Below are positions 27,501 through 37,857 of a DNA stretch of 64,000 nt, in pieces (position 1 is the first letter of the stretch; each line of letters opens with the position of its first letter). Source of the stretch: Larus michahellis (lineage: Eukaryota > Chordata > Aves > Charadriiformes > Laridae); assembly GCF_964199755.1 (NCBI RefSeq), contig NC_133930.1, positions 60,479,962-60,543,961 on the forward strand. Direction: 5' to 3'. The notes below the pieces were generated by a model that did not search any database, was not told the DNA's origin, and saw only the letters and a list, made by a program, of their open reading frames with translations. The translations under genes were made by a program, and so were the position numbers.

Positions 27501-30500
27501 AGCTTTTTTTCATCTATACTGTTACAATTCATCTTCGCTGTAGTTTGCTATGTGGGCGTTGTTAAAGCAAGTCTAATGTTGTTGCAGGTGGTCTCCTCTT
27601 CGCAGTTAATGGAAAGCCTTATCCTGGACAGGCAGAACCAGTGCAAGGATTTGCAATGAACTTCTCTACTGGAGAAATAATTGATACTTTCATTCCGCTT
27701 AGAAAGGTAGAGTATTGCACAGAGTGCCTCGTGCATATAATTATACATCAGAGAATGCTGGTAACATCCTACTTCTGCAACTTTCACAAGGCTCTTACAG
27801 GAAATAAGATGGTTTATAATGTGAGGTATTCAAAAGGAATTCCTTATAATAGTAACTTAATAAAGACATTAGAATTTGGGGTCTTAGTTTTCTACAGGTG
27901 GTACACATTTGAAAATTATTAATACCCTCAAGATAATTCCTACAGATAATACCTTCAGTCAGGATAAGCGTGACTTATTGGTGTCAGACAGTTCTTAAAA
28001 GCTAATTTAATAGAAGAATGAATGGCTTGAAATATTCGTATATTTAGTTGCTAGTAATTTGTCAAAAAATAGAGTATATTCCTGAGCAGAAATAATATTC
28101 AGCTGTACGGTTACATCCCTTCTTTACAGAAGATTAATGTGGAAGTAAGGCTAAATGTTGCTCATACAGTATTGCACATAAAAATTATGTTTATTTTTAA
28201 AAAAAAGTTTCCATAGATTGTCTTAGACTAAAGAATGAATGTTAGGATTCCCGTTTCTGGAAATCTGTTATTTGCAGTCCAGTTTTAAATTATATTGGAG
28301 GGAGTTATTTTTTCTGAGTATAGCAAATAGCTGCGTTGCATACAAACTCTAGACAAAGACTAAGTATGTGGGCTTGAAACCAAGATTCATGTTTTTTTAT
28401 ATATTTCACAGGATAAAATTGGATGCAAGAATATGAATATAAATATTATAGATATAAAAAATGTTTAGTGTGAGTACATTGAATCATCTCCATGTTGGTA
28501 TCCCTGGAGAAATCAAACATACAATAGAAATGGAATTCCTCTCCCTTCACTCACATTGGCTTTCACACCAGCACCTGCTGCATTTTCCAGTCTAAGGACT
28601 GAATGTGACCAGTCTCAAGTTCAAGGTTAAGGAGGCCTCATCAATGTGTAGACACTTACGAGTAATCTGTGACTGCTTATCTTCACAGAGCTTTGAGATG
28701 CCGCATGATGTTGTTGCTTCAGCAGACAAAACAGTATTTGTTGGAGACGTTCATGCCAGAGCAGTGTGGAAGTTTGCATCCACAGAAAGTATGTTCCTTT
28801 TGTTCTTAATGTCACAACTTCACATTTTGTATCTTCAGATCAGTACCGCTCACCTGATGCCACTGGCCAAGAATGTAGTGGTTTAATGGCAATGGTTTAA
28901 GTACGCCACAAGCTCTGCCTGCAGGAGCTGTGTGCTGCTGATCAGTTTTCGTTAAAAGACTGTTCTTCAGCATTGCTGCATGCTCTGTCAAAGAAGGGAC
29001 CTGCGCGCATGAGTTCATTTGTCACAGGAGGAATTGAAATGCATTTGTCTCATGGTAGATCTATCCCTTGTCATGTCAGTACCTGCTTAAACAAAAGCAT
29101 TACTCTTTAGCATTTTAGTAATGTTAATGTATCATTTGCTGAGAAGTCAAGTGCTTCCTTTGAGGTTATCATATAGGAAACTCCCAGAGGCTGAAGTAAA
29201 AAAACACCAGTCAACTTAAAATTTATATTCATTTCATTGGGAGTATTTATCATTAGAAAATGAATCTAGTATAATTTGAAGTCCTATTTCTATGAAGTGG
29301 AAACACTTCCCAGTTTTAATCTAGTAGCCCCCAAGGCAAGCAGCCTGACTTCAGGGAGAGGCACCTGATTAGTCAGACATCAATTTAGTACGATTCAGAG
29401 AGAGATTAGATATTTTACAGGAATAAAAATATAATCCACTGTTACATTATATTTGATAAAAATTGTATGAGAGAGATAAAGCCTCAGGCTTCAGGGTGTT
29501 AGTCAACCAGTAAGAGTCTGCTGTTATAAATGAACTTCTGACTAAGCCAGTTATTCCATATTTGCCTGTTTATAATTCATGGATTTTCCTTTGGGGCATC
29601 TGGTATCAGCTGCTCATAGTAACAGGAAACTGGACCAGATAAGTTGTAAATCTGACTGGATATGGCTTTTTCTGCATATAATAACCTGAACAAGAACACT
29701 TCTAGGCTTTTATTCAAAGAAACATGAGAACAAAAAAATAATGGAATTACTCATCACTTACAGGTTAGATGAGGAAAGTCCTTGTATATCATTTTCTTTT
29801 TAGCTTTTGCTGCAGTATGAAACTGCAGTAGCTAAGGAGCCCTGATTCAGCCAGCCTTTAATCCACCGAGATTATGATTATAATGAATAGTTTTATTTTT
29901 GCGGGACCCCCTGAACCTTTACTCTTGCCCATAAAATCTCTCTGTGGCGTACGAGTTAATTATTGCAAACACCTTTCATGAGTCAAGCTCTTTCTTTTTT
30001 CCATGGCCTTGTGAGCTATTGAATGCTTTATATTGACTCTCCTTGGTGAAGTTCAGAAGCTGATGGGATTGTTTACTGTAGGATTGTACTGTACATTTGA
30101 GAAAGCTATCAGGAAAATGTCACTGAGCGTCTTTCTGAAATGTCAGTTGTCCTGAAGAATAATTTTGTTTTACAGAAATGGAACATCGGTCAGTTAAAAA
30201 GGCTGGTATTGAGGTACAGGAAATAAAAGGTTAGTCTGATTCATAATGGAAATGAAGGAACCAGTATTTTCACATAGACTAGGACTGCTTCTGCCAAGTT
30301 GGAGGGGAAAATGCTAACTAGTTTAACTGTTTTATTTTTCACCATCATTCATACAGATAAAATGAGCTGGCATAGGAAGCACTAGAAAGCAGCTTGTAAC
30401 TGTGTTACCTAGTAGACGCTATTTTACAGCTAATCTAAACATTTTATTTTCAGTGACGACAAGTGCTTCACAGACACTAAGATAAAAATTTAACTAGTGG

Positions 30501-33500
30501 ATTAATTCCATGCCACCATCTGGTATCGTCCAGATTGGTATCTGTGTCAGCTCCCTTAGATGCAGAAATAGCTCTGAATTATAACTGTGATACTTACTCC
30601 CCAGCACCCTTCCCCCTGCTCCACAACCCTCAACCACTAAAAAAAGGTTATTTGAAGTGGTAATTGGTTTGTCTTTCTGCATAGTCTTTCAGTACACAGC
30701 CTTGCCAGTCACACCATATGGAAAAAAATACCATTTTTTCTATTTAGATTTATTTCCCTAGATTTTACTGCTTGCTTTTTTTTTTTCCAATTTATCTGCA
30801 TGAAAATGGAAAAAGAAAATACCAAGAAAATAAAAGCATGTAGAAACCTAACATGAGGCGATAAAGAAGTACATGTAGAGGAGACTGAAAGGGGTAAATT
30901 CGTAATTCAGGAAGGTGAAAAATAATTTGAACCATTTGTATTCAGTTACTTAGGTCTTTTATATTGAAAAGGAAAAGTTCATTTCCCTTTCTGAAAAACA
31001 GTATAAGACTATGGAGAGGACTTTATAAAATGTTCAGACGTTCTTAACTGTTTCTCTTTGGTTGAATTGAGAGCTTGTGTGATTTGCTTTAGCTATGTAT
31101 ACGCAGACAGAGGAAAATACCAAAAGATCCCAACTGCCAATTGCAAGCGTATAGAATAAAGTAGAATAAAGGAGGCTGACATTATAAAATAATGAAATCC
31201 TTACTGCTAAAACTGTTATCCTTCTATTTTATCTCTGTTGGTACATCAGCCCTCCTGAAGCACTCAAAAGGGAAGTGTTGACATTACGGCAGCCACAGCA
31301 CAACAAATATGGGGATATATTAATGCATTTGGGCTTTCTTTAGGAAGATAGCTAGCTGACACTTCTAATGTTATAGAGAAAAATGCAATAATATCACCAG
31401 GATAAGAAACAGTTTTTAAGTAACAGTCTCTAAAACCACTTAGGGTACGCAGGCTGAAAATGTCATCTTTGACCTCCACTTGAAGAAAATAGGTGGTCAA
31501 TGGACTTTGTGTCCTCCTCTGCTTAATAAATGGGCAGGGGTGGCATGCACTTTCACAGCCTCCTGGTGACAGACTGTTACTACTGCTTGCCCTGCTGCGA
31601 AGCAGGAAAATAAGCGGAGAAGCGTAGCTTTGCCCAGAGGTGGGCAAGATGGTGGAGGAAAGTTGCTCTTGGCTGTAACTACTAGTTGAACAGACAGCGT
31701 GTTATCATTGTATCGTGGTTGTCATTGTATTCGTGATAGCAATGATATCATTGTTGTCATTGCATTAATGTTAAGTGTAAACTGAAGCCTTTGCTATTCT
31801 TACAGAATAAAACATCATTTTAAGTTTGATACAGATTCAAACCAAAGTTGACTCAGAGTGTGTTTCTGATGCAGCTACTTCTTAAGACATGCAGTTAAGT
31901 CAGACTTTAAAATATATAGCTAGTCGGTCTTACTCATTAAAAGTTAGCACAAGGCATGTGATCCTTTATAGACACGCAAAACAGCATAGAGGAGGATTTT
32001 AATGAAATTGTTTTTCTTGTAGGTGGAGAGGTAACAAATGATCAGATGTCAGAATGATGAGATGCAGTTTTCAAAAGCTCTCCAGATTTACACAGCCAAA
32101 GTTCTTTTCGCGGGATGTAGCAGTTCTGAAAATTTAACCCTTTGGCACAAGTTTATTAAAAATAACTTTAAACGCTTTCCTTTTTGTTTATGATAATAAA
32201 GCATAACTGTACTTCTGTATTTCTTGTGGAAGTGTTATTATCAAAAGGAGATACTTCATTGATATGCAACACAAGGCTATTTGCAAAAATAGATCTTTCG
32301 GGAATTTTCCTGTATTTCAAATGATAGATACTTTTTGATTCAGAACTCTCCCTGACACCTCTCCTTTCCCCATTCGAGAAAAGGGGAGGGCATCTTTGCT
32401 AGTGAGTGATATCATTCAGACTCTCTCTGCCTGATAGCATCAGCAAGAGCTAGAAATGTCTCCATAAGTGTTTGTCTTTTGTTTCCTTGTTACTCAGCAC
32501 TTAAGGTATTCTAGCTTGCTCTTTTCTTTAAGGCCTTGTTGTGTGTTGCTTGATGCATATGGATTACATACTGAAATTGTCTTCTTTTTAAAGAATCAGA
32601 AACAGTTGTAGAAGCCAGATTGAAAAACAATCCAGAATCGACAGACCCTCTAAAGAAGCAGGAAAAACAACATTTGGTCCAACAGACCAGCACTGGAGTT
32701 TCCTTTGTTCTTGTTACAACTCTTCTAGTTATCCCTGTTGTTGTCCTGCTGGCAATCTTAGTATTTATTCGGTGGAGGAAGACAACTGTCTATGGAGGTA
32801 ACCATGAGTAACTCTGGAGAACAGGCTTTTATTGCTCCCGTTCAAAACATCACTGAATACTAAGGGATAAGGGTATGAAGAGGGAGGCTCAATGTCCCTT
32901 TGCCCTTCTGAACAGTTGCTGCAACGCTGCATGCAAACTAAGATCCAGCATGCACACAGCAACTGCATCCCCGATGCCTTTAATGTTACAGCCCAAGCCA
33001 CCACCTTTTCAGTACACGCATCTAAAACCTTAATTGGCGTCAAGCCAAAACTTGTTATCTCACAAATGACTATAATATATTCGTGTTACTGTCCAGAATA
33101 CATAAATTTTAATGCTCTGAGCATAGTTTGATTTTCAGTTTGGGATCTTTAAACTGTTGAGAACAAAAGACTCTGGGTATTATAAACATATAAGCAAAAT
33201 GCAAACAGATAACACTTAGAAGAAATTATATGTATTATTGTTCACTAATACCTTATGCATTTTGTGAGTCAGACATGTTTCCAAAATGCACCCCCATCCA
33301 TTGCTGTGAGAGCTTTAATTGGTACTTACAACACTATGTAAATTTGTTCTTAATTCATACTATATAATAATATTATTTTTGGGAAACGGGTAGATTGCAG
33401 TAGGAGTTTGATCACTACACTTGTTATTTTGTATCATATAAATAGTTTTGTGGAGATCCTCTGTCAAGAGAAGGAAATGTACATGGACTAGACAAATAAT

Positions 33501-35122
33501 GTAGTTCTGCCACTGGCTAGGACATACTATGGCAGAGTAGATAATTCAGCAATCTGGTACTGCTGTGCAACTGAAATGCATGTGTTTTATTTGAAGATTT
33601 CAGCGTGCAGCTTCCTGACTCTTTGTGTTCAAACATGTTTAGCACATCAAATGTGCTAACACTCTAGACTACTGCAGCGCTGCCATTAATGGGTATGATC
33701 TATAATAGCATCTTTGCATTCCATTTGGATTCAAGAATTTGTCAAAGAGTATGATACAGTTACATTGGTAAAAGTAAACTTCTTGCACAGATTTATGGAA
33801 ACCGAGTAGTATATAGGAAGAGATAGTTTGGTCATAGCATTTAATTTTTTCTTCAGATGAAGAATGGAAAGAGTTACCAGGGGGAAGATAATGGTTTGTG
33901 AGGGGGAGAAAAAATTCCTCCAGAATACCTGAAGAAATTCACAGGTCACTGTCTTCCAGAAAGTTTCTCTGAAGGGAAACTGTACCATTCGAAATGTCAA
34001 GCTGTATTTTGCAGTGCGCTGGAATGTAGTTGTGCTTATTATAAATGACAAGTTCTTGTCCCTCCTGTAACGTAAGTGAACAACCAAGGGAATGAAATTC
34101 TCAGAAATAACTTCTTAATGACTGATTTGGCATAAACTGAATATCCGTGGTATGATCATTTTGTTAGTAATCATAATTTCACCTTAATCAAGAAGCTGAA
34201 AAGTATCAGTTTTGCTTCATAAAGCTTCCGATCAATTTGTTAAATGTCTGTGCTGTGTATCAGAAAATACAGATAATTAATTAATCATAGATTATTATTT
34301 TAGCTTATTTTTGAAACCTACCTTATTTTTCAGCTGATGGGGAACACAAACTTGATTCAAGTTCAGGCAGAATTTTAGGCAGACTTAGAGGTAAGTCTGA
34401 GTCATTGAAGATCTTTTAAGAACACGGTAACTGGAGGGGTTGTTTTTCCGTATTCACTTCTAGTTGAATAGCAGATTTGATGGAACTTTCTGAGAGGAAG
34501 GACTGGGGGCAAACCTCAGGTGTTTTGTGGAAATGTCTTTTATGACCTGTCATCCATCATTACCTGCCCGCTGAAGAGGATGTGTCACCACCAGTGGGAG
34601 AGCGGTAGATGTTATAATGAGTTATCTGTGGATCTGATGAATGAAATGAAGCACTTCGAGACTAAGGGCAAACTGGTGGGAACACAAACAGCCTGTGTAA
34701 AGACTTAATGAGGCAATGGATGCTGAAAAAAATAGTTTGAAACTTCTACTTCAAAAGATTAATTTCTTTCCTCTTTCATAATCTCTATACTTAGCTTTTG
34801 TGGCTCGTGGGCTGACCTTTAAAAACAGTTTCTGGAAGGGCACTTAAAATGATCTGCACTATACTGTTGAATGGGTAGATAGATTTCTATTCCCCCCGTG
34901 CAGTAACGCAAACCTTATGACAAGCCTTTCCTTTCCACAGGGAAAGGCGGTGGTGGCCTTAACCTTGGGAACTTCTTTGCAAGTCACAAAGGCTACAGCC
35001 GAAAAGGGTTTGACCGACTCAGCACTGAAGGAAGTGACCAAGAAAAAGATGAAGATGATGGCACAGATTCAGAGGAAGAGTGTTCAGCACCTCCACCCCC
35101 ACCAGCACCTTCATCATCCTGA
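12279..35122 (+). CDS. PAM: PAM, peptidylglycine alpha-amidating monooxygenase, 3' portion (12 coding exons)
   Basis: PAM amidates the C-terminus of glycine-extended peptide hormones in the secretory pathway: the PHM domain hydroxylates the glycine and the PAL domain cleaves it to amide plus glyoxylate. Only the part downstream of PHM is here. Joined exons: 12279-12584, 17064-17193, 22552-22668, 23159-23231, 23778-23985, 24661-24861, 27588-27706, 28689-28788, 30176-30229, 32594-32797, 34334-34390, 34941-35122. Every junction has AG/GT and phases agree throughout, giving 583 codons and TGA. In order it encodes the PHM-PAL linker, the PAL propeller, a juxtamembrane stretch, one transmembrane helix and an acidic cytosolic tail. 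The three PAL zinc histidines (HGLS, HSLA, HDVV), the catalytic Tyr (SDGYCNSR) and Arg (FHRGDH), and the four disulfide cysteines are present, so PAL should be active. The first base of the first codon comes from an exon left of the window. Confidence 0.96.
12585..17063. other. PAM intron after exon A
   Basis: AT-rich intron with a poly-A run near 14290-14304. No transposon, exon or RNA gene recognised. Confidence 0.6.
17064..17193 (+). CDS. PAM: PAM exon, start of PAL domain
   Basis: Starts after TTTGGTCAG, ends before GTGAGT, phase 1 to 2. Encodes (D)FHMEEAVEWPGL, then QVSGLALDPENNLVIFHRGD and HVWDE. The arginine of FHRGDH (codon 17168-17170) corresponds to the PAL active-site arginine of the mammalian enzyme. 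This is the first blade of the PAL beta-propeller. Confidence 0.94.
17194..22551. other. PAM intron
   Basis: AT-rich intron of 5.4 kb. Short open frames (for example near 18303-18790) have no recognisable homology or splice support. No transposon recognised. Confidence 0.6.
22552..22668 (+). CDS. PAM: PAM exon, PAL domain
   Basis: Starts after ATTTTTTGTAG and ends before GTAAGT, phase 2 to 2. Encodes (N)SFDSKFVYQQRGLGPIEQ followed by NTILVLNPSNAKLLHALGNS. This matches the conserved segment after the first PAL blade. It joins the previous exon through an AA/T codon for Asn. Confidence 0.94.
23159..23231 (+). CDS. PAM: PAM exon, first PAL zinc histidine
   Basis: Starts after GTGCTTGCAG, ends before GTATGT, phase 2 to 0. 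Encodes FYLPHGLSIDKNGNYWVTD plus VALHQ. The His of PHGLS (codon 23172-23174) is the first of the three zinc-binding histidines of the lyase. Confidence 0.94.
23328..23374 (+). repeat. 21-bp direct duplication in PAM intron
   Basis: GTTAAGAATATGCCTACAGAA occurs at 23328-23348 and again at 23354-23374 with five bases between, a perfect short direct repeat. Confidence 0.9.
23778..23985 (+). CDS. PAM: PAM exon, PAL catalytic tyrosine
   Basis: Starts at VFKLGAGDKEPLLILGVALQ and ends before GTACAG, phase 0 to 1. It contains HFCQPTDVAVDP and VYVSDGYCNSRIIQFSPNG. The Tyr of DGYCN (23922-23924) corresponds to the PAL catalytic base, and the Cys of HFCQ and GYCN form a known disulfide in rat PAL. The acceptor is purine-rich next to the AG (GAATAAAAG); the pyrimidine tract lies about 20 bases further upstream. 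Confidence 0.93.
24661..24861 (+). CDS. PAM: PAM exon, second PAL zinc histidine
   Basis: Starts after TTTATTGCAG and ends before GTAATC, phase 1 to 1. Encodes (E)ETSSGKARPGQFHIPHSLAL, then RQLCVADRENGRIQCFRLET and FGRELFAVSYVPG. The His of PHSLA (24705-24707) is the second zinc ligand. The cysteines of QLCVAD and IQCF form the second conserved disulfide. The true frame is the one joining GAA-G from the upstream exon. Confidence 0.94.
25605..27540 (-). repeat. ancient CR1/L3-like LINE remnant
   Basis: Nearly the whole intron between the second-zinc-histidine exon and the next exon reads, on the minus strand, like a diverged 3' portion of an old CR1/L3-type LINE. On the plus strand the order of blocks fits such an element in reverse: 'CCTGATGATGCCCAACATTC', 'ACTGATGAAGACTATTGAAT', 'TGATCCCTGCAGCATCGC', 'TGTGAAAAGTTTTGTGAAGA', 'CTGCTGAATCTCCTTTACCT', 'TTGGCAGTCTGCTAGTCTTC'. 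It is riddled with stops and indels. The family is judged by pattern only and the ends are approximate. Confidence 0.6.
27588..27706 (+). CDS. PAM: PAM exon, PAL domain
   Basis: Starts after GTTGTTGCAG, ends before GTAGAG, phase 1 to 0. Encodes (G)GLLFAVNGKPYPGQAEPV, then QGFAMNFSTGEIIDTFIPLR and K. This is the blade before the last zinc histidine. Confidence 0.93.
28689..28788 (+). CDS. PAM: PAM exon, third PAL zinc histidine
   Basis: Starts after TATCTTCACAG, ends before GTATGT, phase 0 to 1. Encodes SFEMPHDVVASADKTVFVGD plus VHARAVWKFASTE. The His of MPHDVV (28704-28706) is the third zinc ligand; the following Asp is also conserved. This closes the PAL propeller. Confidence 0.94.
30176..30229 (+). 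CDS. PAM: PAM 54-nt juxtamembrane exon
   Basis: Starts after TTTGTTTTACAG, ends before GTTAGT, phase 1 to 1. Encodes (K)MEHRSVKKAGIEVQEIK, conserved with mammalian PAM. It holds a Lys-Lys pair on the lumenal side of the membrane, a plausible site for releasing soluble PAL. Its length is a multiple of three with symmetric phase, so it can be skipped in frame. Confidence 0.92.
30230..32593. other. PAM intron before transmembrane exon
   Basis: No exon or transposon recognised. At 31705-31770 a run of imperfect repeats of TTGTCATTGTAT-like units occurs. The 127-residue open frame on the minus strand at 31264-31647 has no recognisable homology. Confidence 0.55.
32594..32797 (+). CDS. PAM: PAM transmembrane exon, 204 nt
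   Basis: Starts after TTCTTTTTAAAG, ends before GTAACC, phase 1 to 1. The first part is polar, lysine-rich lumenal linker (ESETVVEARLKNN, then KKQEKQHLVQQ). A hydrophobic helix follows (VLVTTLLVIPVVVLLAILVF) with a basic stop-transfer sequence IRWRK. Skipping this cassette would give a soluble, secreted PAM with the reading frame intact, as described for mammalian PAM. Confidence 0.94.
34334..34390 (+). CDS. PAM: PAM 57-nt cytosolic exon
   Basis: Starts after CTTATTTTTCAG, ends before GTAAGT, phase 1 to 1. Encodes (A)DGEHKLDSSSGRILGRLR, the first cytosolic stretch after the membrane helix. It matches the small cassette exon downstream of the transmembrane exon in mammals. Confidence 0.92.
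34941..35122 (+). CDS. PAM: PAM last coding exon, cytosolic tail
   Basis: Starts after CCTTTCCACAG, phase 1, and ends with TGA at 35120-35122. Encodes KGGGGLNLGNFFASHKGYSR, KGFDRLSTEGSDQEKDEDDG, then TDSEEECSAPPPPPAPSSS. In mammals this tail directs endosomal trafficking and is phosphorylated on serines in the RLSTEGSDQE region; those serines are present. The mammalian EEEYSAP motif (from memory) reads EEECSAP here, followed by a run of five prolines. Confidence 0.94.
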
Positions 35123-35762
35123 AACCAGCCTTTGAGTTCGCCATTATATGATTCAACCCAGAATGTCAGATTCCTTTTCCCTTAAGCACGTTTAAGATTT
35201 TGTGTATTTAATTGTAAACTGTACTAGTCTATGTGGGGCTGTACACTGGTTCCTTTAATTTTTGTTTGGTTTTAATTCTGTTTTTTAAGTGGAGGAGTGT
35301 ATGAAGTTCCATATCAGTGCCGTTGTTTTTTATGTGACCATCTTATTAAAGCAAACAGTCTTCTAATTGCAGCACTGATTTAAAGCAGTAGTATTTGCTC
35401 ATCTTAACTTGGGGATCTTGTAAATAAGTCTTACTATCTGCTTCATCAAAATATTTTTCCCATAAGTATTCATTTGCCAATTTCTGTTTTGTGCCTTTCC
35501 TCTTCAATGTCCTTAACCTATTGCAGTACAGAGAAAATACAGTGCCACAAGAAAATGAAGCTGCTAAATCTTCTTCTATTTTTTTAAAATCACTAACATT
35601 ATATTGCATTGAAGGAAAGAAAAAAAGTCTCTATTTAATTTTTTTTCTTCTTCCTAACTTGATGTGTTTCTGGGATGTCTTATTTTTAGATGGTATCACT
35701 GTTAGAACACTATTTTCAGAAGCTGAATGTAATTTGTGTAATAAAGTATTTGCAGAGCATTA
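35123..35762 (+). other. PAM: PAM 3' UTR
   Basis: Non-coding sequence after the PAM stop. Possible polyadenylation signals are ATTAAA at 35345-35350 and AATAAA at 35740-35745. The second is the most likely main site, placing cleavage near 35762. Two further AATAAA hexamers at 36014-36019 and 36040-36045 could extend some transcripts. The end is inferred from the signals only. Confidence 0.6.
35740..35745 (+). terminator. PAM: PAM polyadenylation signal AATAAA
   Basis: Canonical AATAAA about 620 bases past the PAM stop codon, followed 15-25 bases later by a GCATTAG / GTGT-rich stretch suitable as cleavage site and downstream element. Confidence 0.5.
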
Positions 35763-37338
35763 GCTGTCGGAGTGTACTTTGGAATTTTTGCATACTTTTC
35801 AGTTTTTTGTATACAACTTCTGTAAAAGTTACACGGACCACTTAATACAGTAAAAGTCTTAATGTCTTCTACCAGCAGAGAAAAAGTGCTATTTTGTATG
35901 GAAGCTGGAAAAATATTTTGATATGTCACAAGGGTTTTTTTTTTTAAATACTAATGATTTACATACATGTACAAAGTCAAGCTTAAACATTTAAAGAGGA
36001 ATTTTACTTGTAAAATAAAACTGCAGGGTATTTACTTTAAATAAAACATGGTCACAGCTAAGAGGAAACCCGTGTCTCAAATTAAATATGCAAATTAGTC
36101 AGGGTACGCATCTAATACTACCTGATTTGTAGCACTGATTTTCTTGTTTCTCCACGCTTCCGTTTTCACTCATACAACAGAAGTCCTCCATAATGCGCTC
36201 ACTTATTGAAGAGGAGACTTGCAGAAGACCTGCCAGATAATTATGCTGGCTGTATGAGTCATCTGAAGTGTGAATCACCATGTGACGTCATCATGAGTTA
36301 TCAGCCTAGTTTGAGGATCAGAGGGTGATTAATCTCCTTTTAAAGCCTGTATCCTGAGCAGAGTGTACACAGCTGTAATTGCTGCAGGGTTTTATGAAAC
36401 AGCTTTCATTATCGTCATTGCAGGTGGTGTAATAGGCTGTTGCTGGTGTTGAGCTTGAAAAATAGGCTTTTAGTTTCTTGTGGCGGCAGGTTTTGCAAGG
36501 TGTTTTTTGAGGGAATAAAGGTAGTGATAGTGAAGCAAAAGATAAGATTTCCTCCCCCAGCAAGATTTTCTGAATCTCCTTTTTCTGGAACAAAAAATCC
36601 TTGACAGGTGGTGGTTTGGTTTTTTTTTCTCAAGTACGGCAAAATCTCCGGGATAGGTTTCTAAGATGCTGGACTACAGGCTCAGGTTCTTGTGATATGC
36701 ATTTAGTGCATACTCTTCCTCTCCTGCTAATTTCTATTTTCCTTATGTAACAAGGAAAACAGCCTGTTTCTGTCTTGCTTTTGAAAGGAAGGCAGTGTTA
36801 TTTTTAGCTGTGGTATATGACCATATACCAGATCCCTGGTATATGAAAAAAAACAAAGAAAGTCGTTGGGAAGGATCTTCTAAAGCTGTCTGCAAAGATC
36901 AGTAGCTAGTTTACAGGAAGTTTCCAATGAGAGCAGTTAAAGCTGTGGTGGCAGTGCTACTACAGGTGGCACACATGGCATCAGTTCTGAAAGATTACAG
37001 CCTTTTACCAAAAGCGATCAGTAAGGGTATATTTTTCTAACATTAGGATAGCTCACATTGCATCCGTCTGATGTTGGGTGTTCTCTGCTTCCATGGCATT
37101 GGGTCGATGAAGATACTATACAGCTGCCTCCTTCCTCCTTTCCTTTATTTGATCCTTATCTCCAATTTTAAAAATGCTTTGTTGAGGCGGGGGGAGTAGC
37201 CGAACACAGTTTAATTGCAAGTACAAGCTAAAACAGATTAATTCAGCATTAGTCATAATCTCTGCTCTCTGGAATTCAGAGGTTGGTCTCTACAATAATC
37301 CTGGGCTGCAAAAAGGTGATTCTCCCCCTCTGCTCTGC
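35763..37338. other. intergenic region downstream of PAM
   Basis: No gene seen. Contains two late AATAAA hexamers (36014, 36040) and an AP-1 motif TGAGTCA (36255-36261) followed by a palindromic CRE TGACGTCA (36283-36290). Confidence 0.55.
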
Positions 37339-37857
37339 TCTCGAGATCCCCCCTGGAATACAGCGTCCAGCTCTGGGTCTGCAGTGCAAGAAAGACCTGT
37401 TTGTGCAGGTCCAGTGGAGGGCCACAGAAATGATGAGATGGCTGGAGCACCCCTGCTGTGAGGACAGGCTGAGAGAGTTGGGGCTGCTCAGTCTGGAGAA
37501 GAGAAGGCTCCAGGGAGACCTTACAGCAGCCTTCCAGTACCTAAAGGTGGCTTATAAAGAAGACAGAGACTTTTTACCAAGGCCTATAGGGACAGGATGA
37601 GCGGTAACGGTTTTAAACTGAAAGAGGGTAGATTTAGATTGGATATCAGGAAGAAATTCTTTACTGTGAGGGTGGTGAGGCACTGGAACAGGTTGCCCAG
37701 GGAAGTTGTGGCTGCCCCGTCCCTGGAAGTGTTCAAGGCCAGGCTGGATGGGGTTTGAGCAGCCTGGTCTAGTGGGAGGTGTCCCTGCCCACAGCAGGGG
37801 GGTTGGAACTAGATGATCTTTAAGGCCCCTTCCAACCTGAACCATTCTACGATTCTT
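37339..37857 (+). repeat. CR1 LINE, 3' end copy
   Basis: Begins in the ORF2 C-terminal region (CCTGGAATACAGCGTCCAGC), continues through 'GGCTGAGAGAGTTGGGGCTG', 'GGCACTGGAACAGGTTGCCC' and 'CTTTAAGGCCCCTTCCAACC', and ends in CCATTCTACGATTCTT. Intergenic between PAM and GIN1. 5'-truncated as usual for CR1. Confidence 0.93.

Noticed and set aside
31264-31647. 127-codon minus-strand open frame in a PAM intron
   Set aside because: No recognisable domain, no splice or start context, and the texture is like the surrounding intron.
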